Below are positions 43,501-48,382 of a stretch of DNA of 52,691 nt, one piece after another. The stretch lies in IMG/VR virus record IMGVR_UViG_3300012920_000056, positions 1 through 52,691 of that record, one strand, 5' to 3'. Position 1 is the first letter of the stretch. Each line of letters starts with the position of its first letter. The position numbers were made by a program, and so were the translations under genes. The notes beneath the pieces are model-generated. The model searched no databases. It was not told where the DNA came from and saw only the letters and a list, made by a program, of their open reading frames with translations. Origin of the DNA: a virus.

Positions 43501-44882
43501 TTAGTGATGATTTTACTTCTGATAAGTCAACTGTAAAAAGACTTTCATTATATGATGAGTATGGAGCAATTCGTACAAGCGATCCCGTGTTGCAAAAAAA
43601 TGAAGTAGTGAAAAGATTTTTTCAAGCCGAGGAGATTAATCCATTTGCATTTATTGATGGCGATAACACTACTCCATTTGGTGCATTAAAATTTGCAATG
43701 GGAGATCAGTTAAAGCATGGCAAGAATGTAAATTTTGAAGAGAATTTAAGAGATACAAGTGATCCATTAGCAGCCCTTAATATACCAAAAATAGAAAGTG
43801 TATCTGTATCTGCTGGCAGATTCATTAATAATGCATATGACGAAGCTGGAAATATTAAAAATATTTATGCTCCATTTGGATACACAAAAGAACACGCCGT
43901 TGATTCTCCTGTAGGTGCCGCAGCTAGTGATCCTGATATTGTCACAAGATTAGAAGAAGCTTTAAAGGCATATAAAACACAAACAACAAATGAAGGAAAC
44001 GTTAACGCTCGTGGATTTGTTCCAAATTTCTCTGCTGTAGCTGGAGAGATTATCGCTTCCAAAGCTGCAGGATACAATACCCCAGTCACATCTTCTCAAG
44101 TAAAAACTATGAGTATTCCTGGAGTTGGCAAGACGGCTTATAATACTCAGGAATCAGTTTTTAAATTACCAGGCATGACTCAACCTTTTATTGCGCCACC
44201 GAGCGACTCCGATGCAGCTAAACCATATAAACAGGAAGTACAAAAGAAATTTAATTTCAACCCTTATCAAAAAACTGCTGCTGATGGATTTATTCCTAAT
44301 TTTGCCAGGGGTATGGATTTTACTGATTTTGAATCTGCAGTCTCAGCATTCAGAACTGTTACGAATGGATTTGGCAAGCATATATCTTCTTTTGGAAAAG
44401 TTATTAGCAGTTTAGATTTTAAACAGTTTGCCACTGCATCAAGTGAAATTCAACAAGCAGCAAAAACATTTTCAGCACAATCAGATAACTTTAAACAAGC
44501 GGCAGAAAAAATTAGAAGTAGCGCAGATAAATTCAGCAGTCAATCAGCTCAAGCTCCTGAAATAAATCTTGGCGGATTAAATAGCGCAGTTGCTAAATTT
44601 AGTGGGGGTATCACGCGCTTATCAAATAAACTGGATAAAAAATTACAAGTTGATGCGGGATCAATTAATACTGCATTAGACAAATTAACAACTGCATTAG
44701 GAAAAATACAGGGTAGCATTCAAGTAAAAGTACCTGATGTCAATGTTAATGTACAAGGAAATGTATCTAGCGCTGTTAGCTCGGCAATAAAATCAGAAAT
44801 ACCTACCGCTGTCAAAAACGCTTTGGATAGTGCAAATATAGAAGGCTTAGTGCAAGATAAAATAAGAGAATTCATGCAATAA
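31545..44882 (+). CDS. Giant tape measure protein with cargo-like modules (4445 aa)
   Basis: Residues ~60-530 are a TP901-type tape measure domain (AEAAVELSRQGLGAEETL, GGSVIGNAFKSIFTRLQ). Residues ~2055-2880 are the core, with a Gly-rich hydrophobic stretch (about 2170-2225) and long helices. Residues ~4250-4445 are C-terminal helices. Between these parts lie blocks separated by G(F/Y)(I/V)PNF motifs: a degenerate 'EAIxREE...' module, a nuclease-like block with E841/D865/K892, a second with E1147/D1166/E1172-x-K1174, a P-loop domain (G1577-T1585), several unknown blocks, and a ~1200-residue unknown block (2957-4157). A normal tape measure sets tail length and enters the host during infection; cargo delivery is inferred. 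AAGG lies before the ATG. No frameshift or stop interrupts it. Confidence 0.93.
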   Translation: MALGRGNIEIDIRGNVDTAGIARQVTAAEKQIRPLNISLNDKGFRQPLGRISGDIAEFQKSLDASVARTLAFGAAVGVINAVSDGFKSLVQSAVEVEKALTDINVILNLNSGGLQNFSDQLFDVAKNTGQSFQTIAEAAVELSRQGLGAEETLSRINDAMILTRLSGMDAAKSVETLTAAINSFGDTALTTTSLVNKLASVDAAFAVSTEDLANALARSGASAQAAKVDLNELLAAVTSVQQITARGGSVIGNAFKSIFTRLQRSGVREALEEIGVATTDAAGNIRGALDILQDYATVYGTLTDSQRAYTDELVAGVFQINNLRALVKDLGSDYSIYQRALEESNGATDQAVRRNEKLQKTLSSLINESAANAKELASSLGELIATPGLENLLEIFNSIAGALRESLDPEQGFSLIRTMFDSIGRFISGPGLVIIGAAFIKLFKFITQQSLKAVQEVFKIGSAANKVADAEAKIGFLLKNNRTLYEAISNEALTHEQREELVLQTIKQQNRAYEQQQALISRLAKARTVQSAVNVTSKAQGFIPRASKGYMPHFAEGTDFSPNKLRKGKEKAKASGFIPNFSSEIEGAIHAEKSAISAGVGGASKSAKPKVLKNFPMGGGKRQTIVANTDEVIVPRFGGGTGSAIFNQEMIKKAGMPGDAIPVSNGYIPNYAQSKLQTDKVFQDLLSDFQGVDVDVQRDMSGFGMLTAKGKRGNLETTRKPGFSREDKLKIIDSIGGSKLNKDDKSFLLTTIGGKKKTRFSNIPAQTIESADPEKISGKVGALNNLINPHIADAVAEVATNIYTRVLGDEVSAQNLVKNVRASANADQGIVSKGAQGAIFESAIRLGSKESAKNLAKDDKDAIWDFEESSAMSADLKALFFPTSNIYKADAKRTGDQNNLREVVDKAYKADFSDQLREIYARNWSPIVSAAAKVAPSKQKTERKRTGTNLAGGFIPNFITSIPDDAIRPFQASKDFFIPPKENDSIKTEKVSVLEPGEARLGKGKAGGQRADGRDVFQALIDIEYDRRNIEEFEKISNPIANKLIDGNVEWLNKIEKTSSKLIDRNLADPSNIQGIQTQVSNLQLIKKAKSKGIKAQDIVAGKSAKGTAKQKKYWEKYQTTIKNGKFKDQKFMEKGIRDKVKGAIGEYAAAIKEGTTVNTKNSYFDLVNGKEVKTKRTTPASNLLKKGANEYLKTLSEKNNLFNQRTDNKKLNKITVIMPRDGSVNFQAADGFIPNFFGDKIGWKIDKAKGDYAITGSNSKLSGFSSYLKEVSEKDSKIVSPRAAEMFEKRVKEVNAQHLKDKEETSRRSPIGFGRQGAKHYAAMDAVSRRERSVSTKGLFIKDLGKHVKQYNKHDIFAVDKFGSYDSFFGEGYIPNLINRPLTTKEPTQPRKLDLHWISSVESSGTSELRRIYKDIEQSAKVGKPYTQIDAGFVVGPRIPKILVEGHKLLNKSRASGKNIPKMKLNGVMTPGDITKYIYRNKEKLAAGDKFTTKADYMPGEEKEVEKYLKIMGLNPSSFNSVDLDEIQMFRNGFAGGFIPNFANQVYDKDKIQPQEAGEILQNILSNKKKKDLLIGPSGVGKSTLAAKYGEFIKSIEDAKEASSYTILSGAGKTKAGGMSPALLKIIEAVNGSGGKVSYLSADDKTIEERREKRISKPLKGDLRSEGQLKGTRFAPKNQPDFANVVKRAANRFEIINAAQGVIPNFALSNSMIEGLRAKLRPGSGATEAEKKNARKILDKEERSTSFIKDAAIIDDLQFSKKQVQGAIADVTEKRNSLNLDSQPIAIEQKDITKFAEEYIKKVNRAKRAFTNEKLFGTPLSTSEISMALKGQGGYQRGKYIPKHFKNMADGYIPNFANFVPNYVMPQRDFAKFSVAIARFNRKNLITPPLKALDSRELIKIPKRNPEVARETVENVRQFISSDEYRALDPGIQKEVQKHYNKIAIRTGVSDASRPFTRHSDPNFEGRIAAAKGLIPNFANELQEAIVREEQALKDQGSSAKVYVDQDNRLKDRKNPMGLLVANRRDEPGGGFQGVNRAMSMGMNPKVHGMASGYIPNYVAGGAIQSTNFDSSGFKKLTEQTQKAANQAKIGADKIRDLGKAAGDTGEASDNSMGRLLAFSIGLSTIESTLAQVGGPAFENFSLQATQASIAVAELGGNLTQALSKQLGSLGQTLSSKKGLGGVGGLLGGLGKTVGRLVPVIGPLSVAGGLLYDAYENGAFKTLGLYNKQKELIKSTTQYTKTLEEQQNKQAQSIEKVDKFSVVLSKLGKAAQEGNIDAYGKFLQELTEQAGELDNIDPTAFRELLNSAGDAKKLNEATQALKDLINQGSQLTNFQKDFADLTKEIAEADGDLDKVNAGKKIQEIGKTLVSGLNLDQMKQLVGGLADFDGSSQDSANTLLKLQSVFGNLDSETKSYIRQNEGLSKSLLLSVKSQAGYKVAADNLTQAYIKARSPVQNLNAEFSKLALAIDNSIKNIRASFSTLSEVGKIEAESRTKTLEATSVVTPQASAQGQAIADLARAQQEASQDIKTSLQSFASETIKSAEKNSQVLKGPIKTLVDGIKSGDVNLNAAISSLREIQQTGNAEQKDSATKALDTIRGANQEFISSQKVIDATLRAQLQESAIQSAIFRRENQLSEGQLKTLIEFNNASKTNLERLSGLKESIDLVRELGGNEDILAELKAGNRQRSELENLEAAFSKFTGQAFDAINLDDLESQVDSFIASDRFSELDTKTQSLVAALTGAFDKINKFELQDKGVSSAEDVGAAKTISTPDEAIKSLATEFETFSQTLATGLKLDPESIKSLSSTESIQSIAESIKSTSETNQQNLAKNAELQKAQTEALITAASKIDSSGSKLDSAAGALLEAAKTIRATSGTSASGFVPSFSANSQAVTRAITTERNLGGKPVVDYNSAVGTYVRDGNTQPNFAAVKRDHPEGLKRAAENSKTLQGMAASRGFVPNFFGSAAGVDFTGTGGNFNQSFEPTREQIIAGNSQEAREALEEKGYQAAISAAIIGNTGAFDKSLFLGSAMRLPFDRKPWRKILNTNEYAKKFYNSVYNAEQPSFSGADKIYTESTKQSFENLQKSFFESMEKESKLGNLWDVVLENKTTARKEFKKYFNQNKKLFTSFDLSKDAYDKNVYQTMSPLYNLRDQINNAYLHNAIGTVAGPLDKVPRLKSGLENPYSFKIPVTNGASLAYVPAVTSLYKQNFVSTGDYSRVPGFAKHVLLKNVADKIQDIHYRDDLVLPYDIKYNLKNEQGETISPTAFLDIDVTQGRKNTSSIRDQQNKITELDTLERVIQNKISANDQYIEKKKGDLYMLKNPLIDPDSGLMPVVTPPDQIKKLESHIKDVQDQKTIFQSQISKHKLAKEYIQKNLEYAHKYKNIPNEQFATNPIYLNDSGKEQKLKSWSSSKKNSSINNLSTWFHGLKLTTLKENNFKSLISGFKENVFNTEFNKNNSEAKKFIETAYNTVLPTALKNLSLTPKEDYSQAVQNTIDEIKNYKLKSPVMVEELKSAKTERQKKTIEKDAASSAKSQLESDTAIAESYSEDLFPQTFAESLKETETIIQGQEKSSDLLDLFHNAILGRSAESEYAAANANIGEIAERFARQKSMAEQATSNKKAFIENQIKGRKNVLPRYEKFAGNRTTPQQKKSAERAEILKREIRAIEKHAEIYDNSDAIKYIMFEDMRSPLLMDGKPIYPMIPTAPDDYAERFEKYEKIFERYQKYKDSGSFLKLNPNNQFANQPWSEDYARIHTGTFLDQFSQQNYDQRVETLKRLGADIKLRNSDTNPFFQLTQEQGRNDFLANLKNSATTLPEKYLYDRIGFLVANEWVGDVAKFGVTEKLSPTFKKLQTIGMPLLPNAETNYIPQIKLISAERIDGGPGTQEYSGPVVSELLTREVMTEAAKLQQAAFYEKNKKFYEDAGIKLLPEMLAGKKIEFNKYPQYLDWLAEKSGSGFKVSSFVNQMLNDTESVANFDSWRNKYVSDDFTSDKSTVKRLSLYDEYGAIRTSDPVLQKNEVVKRFFQAEEINPFAFIDGDNTTPFGALKFAMGDQLKHGKNVNFEENLRDTSDPLAALNIPKIESVSVSAGRFINNAYDEAGNIKNIYAPFGYTKEHAVDSPVGAAASDPDIVTRLEEALKAYKTQTTNEGNVNARGFVPNFSAVAGEIIASKAAGYNTPVTSSQVKTMSIPGVGKTAYNTQESVFKLPGMTQPFIAPPSDSDAAKPYKQEVQKKFNFNPYQKTAADGFIPNFARGMDFTDFESAVSAFRTVTNGFGKHISSFGKVISSLDFKQFATASSEIQQAAKTFSAQSDNFKQAAEKIRSSADKFSSQSAQAPEINLGGLNSAVAKFSGGITRLSNKLDKKLQVDAGSINTALDKLTTALGKIQGSIQVKVPDVNVNVQGNVSSAVSSAIKSEIPTAVKNALDSANIEGLVQDKIREFMQ
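34020..34310 (+). other. Nuclease-like module 1 in the tape measure (residues ~826-920)
   Basis: Contains 'GAIFESAI' (E841), 'AIWDFEE' (D865) and 'IYKADAKRT' (D890, K892). The order E - D - (D/E)xK spaced by ~24 residues is what PD-(D/E)XK nucleases show. The last motif is D-A-K rather than E-x-K. The rest of the block (666-953) has no further match. Confidence 0.5.
34950..35115 (+). other. Nuclease-like module 2 in the tape measure (residues ~1136-1190)
   Basis: Contains 'AIGEYAAA' (E1147), 'SYFDLVNGKEVKTKR' (D1166, E1172, K1174). This is a canonical D...ExK arrangement in a short hairpin after a GEYAA helix, close to PD-(D/E)XK endonucleases. It sits in a block bounded by motifs at residues 953 and 1232. 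Confidence 0.6.
36225..36640 (+). other. P-loop NTPase/kinase-like module in the tape measure (residues ~1560-1698)
   Basis: 'DLLIGPSGVGKSTLAAKYG' gives a full Walker A (G1577-T1585) after a beta strand. A later strand 'VSYLSADDKTIEERREKR' looks like the second acidic strand and a basic lid. The block is bounded by motifs at 1538 and 1702. Small kinases and zeta-type toxins share this plan; the substrate is unknown. Confidence 0.7.
37464..37725 (+). other. Canonical 'EAIVREE ... ANRRDEP' repeat module (residues 1974-2056)
   Basis: GLIPNFANELQEAIVREEQ, a 'VYVDQDNRL' strand, 'NPMGLLVANRRDEPGGGF' and a closing GYIPNY. A degenerate version lies at 576-671 (AIHAEKSA ... IVANTDEVIV ... GSAIFNQEM) and another at 4157-4254. 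I recall similar repeats in tail proteins from aquatic phage sequences; function unknown. Confidence 0.6.
40413..44012 (+). other. ~1200-residue unknown block in the tape measure (residues 2957-4156)
   Basis: The longest stretch without a G-F-I/V-P-N-F motif outside the N-terminal 540 residues. It is polar, Lys/Asn/Tyr-rich, with a coiled-coil part (about 3275-3390). It has none of the Gly/Ala-rich hydrophobic repeats of the core, so it reads as a soluble protein inserted into the tape. No domain recognised. Confidence 0.55.
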
Positions 44883-44925
44883 TTTAATTAATTTTTTAAT
44901 GATATAATTATATAATATATATACC

Positions 44926-46806
44926 ATGGCTACCTCTGAAAAACCGCAAAAATTAGAATTCAATAATGTGATTTCTATGGGGGTATCATATTCATGGGAG
45001 AATATAGCAGGAGAGGGTAATGTAAAACCATGCGCGGATTTAAATAGAGGAGCGAATCTAGTAAAAAGAACAAAAAATGTTTCACTAGATGTATTAAATT
45101 TAGATTTATCAAATGCTGGTGATTCAGTCATTAATTTCATGGCTAATAACCAGTCGAAATATGTTGCTGGAAATTTAGTTGATATACACGCCAATGGCGT
45201 ATACGCAGGAAATGGCAAGCTGACAAATTATTCGATTAAAGAAGGCGGGCAAAGTAACGCTGTTGTTACTAATTTAAATTATGAAATGGTAAATGGCGGG
45301 CCTGACGATACAGAAGATTTAGACGAACAAGAAGATCCAATCGAAAGGTCAGAAACTATCACAGTATCGAGAGATATACTAGCACATTCTTATACTGTTG
45401 AGCATACATATTCAGTAAATTTTGGTAATGAATTTGATTTAGTGACTGATCATCCTTCATATGCTAATGATCCAAATTATGCAAGCGTTGAAGCAAGGTT
45501 GACTTTAGCTAATGATGAGGCAAATAAAGCTCTGAATTTAGAGCTAATAGATTACACTGATTATATTGACCTTGGCGGATTCGTAACTGAAAACGGTTGG
45601 GACGAAAAAATGCTTGAGTTAAATTGCATGGGAGCATTTTCAACGCATTCCGAGACCAGAGATTATATTAATGGCAATTACTCGCAAACACATACGAGAA
45701 TTCTTAGATATACTGGGCAAGATATCAATCCAAGCGATACAGAACCATATGAAATCGAATACACGATGTCTTTTGAGAGCAGAGAATTTGAGGAAGATAA
45801 AATTTGTGCAGTTGCTATAATGGAGGGTACTATTAGAAGTACCGCAAGTGAAGCATTTGGGAAATGTGGTAATAGTTTAGGGACTGCTGATGCTGCTCAA
45901 TCTGGATATGATAATTTCGTAACAAATGGAACAGCAAAAGGAGTCTTAAAAAATTGGTTTGATACAATAGCTCCTAGCGCAGGAGTAAATGAATCACTAA
46001 ATAATGTTATGGTAAATGCTTCTACCAAAGCTTGCGTACCTAATGTACAAAAAGGCAATGCAAAAAATAATGGTACAATTAATTTTAGCTTTGAAATGAA
46101 TAATTGCCCTGGAGAAAAAATGACCGAACCAGATGCAGAAGGCAATTCATATCCATACAGCGAAAGCATCACAGAAGGATATTCCTATTCAAAGCAAAAA
46201 GATTGCGACGGAAATTTAGTTGACGTCACTAATTCCACAATATCAATGTCAGTATCAGCTAATTCTTCATGCGCTCCAAATATTGACGAGAATGGCGACT
46301 ATAAATTAAATGAAACTATCGATTCAATAGAGCCCCCAGATAAACCAGAATATCAAGGCGAAAGACCAAAAGATAATAAAATACAATCAACATCTACCTC
46401 AAATAGCCCATATCAAGGAAGTAGCAGCTGGAGTATTACATATAGCGACGCAATCAAAACAGACGATTGCCAGGATAGGCAAAACACAAGTGCTGGAGAT
46501 TGTTACTCTTTTAAAGTTTCAGTGGGAAGTTCGGCATCTACAGCGCGCACAGTTTCTCAAGTCACATCAAATGGAATCAAGAATCAAACACAAGGAACAA
46601 ATGCAAAAACCAAATCAGTCTCCTTAACCCTGGACGCAAAAGAAAATTGTACCCCCGCCTTTACATTAGATGAATTAAAAGATGAAGCTATTGATATTTT
46701 AAACAGTAATAAACCAGCCTGCATTATCACAAGTTTAAATTGGAATTACTCAGTAAGTCAGGGTAGCCCACCATCTATGCAGGTAAACATGCAAGGAAGA
46801 GATTAA
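44926..46806 (+). CDS. Tail or baseplate structural protein A (626 aa)
   Basis: First gene after the tape measure, where distal tail proteins occur. Asn/Ser/Thr-rich beta protein with repeating units around 'SFEMNNCPG', 'ISMSVSANSSCAPN' and 'VSLTLDAKENCTP', i.e. regularly spaced cysteines in beta strands. No family recognised. The pattern is shared in style with the next gene, suggesting duplicated beta-sandwich domains in a tail-tip complex. Confidence 0.7.
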   Translation: MATSEKPQKLEFNNVISMGVSYSWENIAGEGNVKPCADLNRGANLVKRTKNVSLDVLNLDLSNAGDSVINFMANNQSKYVAGNLVDIHANGVYAGNGKLTNYSIKEGGQSNAVVTNLNYEMVNGGPDDTEDLDEQEDPIERSETITVSRDILAHSYTVEHTYSVNFGNEFDLVTDHPSYANDPNYASVEARLTLANDEANKALNLELIDYTDYIDLGGFVTENGWDEKMLELNCMGAFSTHSETRDYINGNYSQTHTRILRYTGQDINPSDTEPYEIEYTMSFESREFEEDKICAVAIMEGTIRSTASEAFGKCGNSLGTADAAQSGYDNFVTNGTAKGVLKNWFDTIAPSAGVNESLNNVMVNASTKACVPNVQKGNAKNNGTINFSFEMNNCPGEKMTEPDAEGNSYPYSESITEGYSYSKQKDCDGNLVDVTNSTISMSVSANSSCAPNIDENGDYKLNETIDSIEPPDKPEYQGERPKDNKIQSTSTSNSPYQGSSSWSITYSDAIKTDDCQDRQNTSAGDCYSFKVSVGSSASTARTVSQVTSNGIKNQTQGTNAKTKSVSLTLDAKENCTPAFTLDELKDEAIDILNSNKPACIITSLNWNYSVSQGSPPSMQVNMQGRD

Positions 46807-46813
46807 TTGTATC

Positions 46814-48382
46814 ATGGGCTTAATTTCTATAGGTGGCGTTAATCCTTTTAATGGGCAAAAGGATCCATATTTAACAATGGATTCAAGCATTGACTACAGT
46901 GAAAACCCTAACGGTCAAATTCAAAATACATATACATTACAAGGGTTATTGACTGGTTGCGACAAAAATACCTTAAACACATTGCGAGATAATTTAGTTC
47001 GCTCATTTGATTGGAAAGAAGATTCTACTATAACTGAAAATATCACAATAAATGGTATTGTATCAGCAAGTTCATCACAACAAATCATACCTACGTCTTT
47101 AGATTTTGAAGCTAGTAATTATGTTGGCGCACTATCTTATACATTAAAACTTCAAGTTTTTACAGGCTTTAATGAAGAGGCTATTGATGAAGAATCATTA
47201 ATCGACAAGACGCATACGGTAACTACTACAATTAATGAAAAAGGTTGCGTAAATTTTAATACTAATATATCATGCTCACCCAATCAAAATTTGACTGAAT
47301 GTGGAGCAATAGACGAAGCTAATAAATGGATTCAGAAGCAGCTAGGTCTAACAAAAATAGGTGAAGTGAATGCGCAGTCAACCTATCCTCTGCAAAATGA
47401 AAGCTTAACTATCAATCCAATAACCTCAGAAGTAAGTTATACAAGCGTCCATGGGCATATTTGTGACGACGCAGGGGAAAGAAATAAAGATGAAGTTCCA
47501 GGAGAAAGTGGACTGCAGATGGCGCAATGTATTGAAACAAATACTGAATATCCAGAATGTAAATCTGCAATTACCACATCAACTTATCAGGGGGAAATTT
47601 ATAAATTAGGAGCTTCTTCTGACGAGTTATTTCAAATTTTAAATGAACAGGTTTTGTCAAGTCACAAAGTAACAAAAAACATGAATGCTCAATATTCTGC
47701 TCCAGAAGGAAGTCTCACATATTCTTTTGAAACAAAAGAGGTAGATGGAGAACCTGCATACGAACCAGTTGACGAGATAATTAACGATTATACTGTTACT
47801 ACAAACACAAACGAAGATACAGGAGGAACTACAATATCTATTAATGGTACATATAGACTTATCAATCCTAAAGAGAAAACTAAAGATGATGTATTAGATA
47901 AGTCTGATGATGAAATAAAAAGCGAAGCTGAATCAAATGCAGGAGCAGGATCATTAACTTTACAAAGTAAAAGCATAACTACAAATCCTCAAGAAGGAAC
48001 TAAGAGTTATAGTTATAGCTGGGGCACTGACAATCCAGACGAAGATGGCCTTGACGGAGAAAAAGGGGTCGGCAGTTATTCTATTTCTGTAGCCCCGCCT
48101 ATAAATCAATACGAAATCGTACCAGTTTTAAATTGTGAAGATTATATCATTGACAAAGGTTATTCAAGTCAGGGAACAATATCAATTTCAATCACCGCTC
48201 AAGGCGCTGACGTCTCAGATAGCATTCAAAATACAATAGATAACTTACAGGGAGATTATGTGGCCAATATGACTATTACCGAAGATACAACAAGTACAGA
48301 TGGAAAAGTTACTACTAGAAATATTTCTGCAATTTATAATGGTAGTTCGTCGATTGATAAAAACGTAGTCAAGATTCTTTAA
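46814..48382 (+). CDS. Tail or baseplate structural protein B (522 aa)
   Basis: Starts MGLISIGGVNPFNGQKDP. The N-terminal ~135 residues look like a separate beta domain; the remainder resembles protein A, with Cys-containing strands (INEKGCVNFNTNISCSPN). Acidic linkers (about 355-380) separate domains. Ends 1 base before the next gene. Role in the tail tip is inferred from order. Confidence 0.7.
   Translation: MGLISIGGVNPFNGQKDPYLTMDSSIDYSENPNGQIQNTYTLQGLLTGCDKNTLNTLRDNLVRSFDWKEDSTITENITINGIVSASSSQQIIPTSLDFEASNYVGALSYTLKLQVFTGFNEEAIDEESLIDKTHTVTTTINEKGCVNFNTNISCSPNQNLTECGAIDEANKWIQKQLGLTKIGEVNAQSTYPLQNESLTINPITSEVSYTSVHGHICDDAGERNKDEVPGESGLQMAQCIETNTEYPECKSAITTSTYQGEIYKLGASSDELFQILNEQVLSSHKVTKNMNAQYSAPEGSLTYSFETKEVDGEPAYEPVDEIINDYTVTTNTNEDTGGTTISINGTYRLINPKEKTKDDVLDKSDDEIKSEAESNAGAGSLTLQSKSITTNPQEGTKSYSYSWGTDNPDEDGLDGEKGVGSYSISVAPPINQYEIVPVLNCEDYIIDKGYSSQGTISISITAQGADVSDSIQNTIDNLQGDYVANMTITEDTTSTDGKVTTRNISAIYNGSSSIDKNVVKIL

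Larger units (their letters stand above)
33165..44306 (+). repeat. G(F/Y)(I/V)PNF peptide motif array in the tape measure
   Basis: At least 16 occurrences at residues 541, 549, 576, 666, 953, 1232, 1373, 1538, 1702, 1852, 1974, 2054, 2881, 2957, 4157 and 4248, in forms such as GFIPNFS, GYIPNYA, GFVPNFF, GVIPNFA. A few are degenerate (GFIPRAS, GYMPHFA, GFVPSFS). They are usually preceded by A-x-G or A-D-G, and several are followed by an 'EhxxAI-x-(R/H)-E' helix. They mark module borders. None lies in the tape-measure N-terminus (1-540), and none lies inside the 2055-2880 core. Confidence 0.9.
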
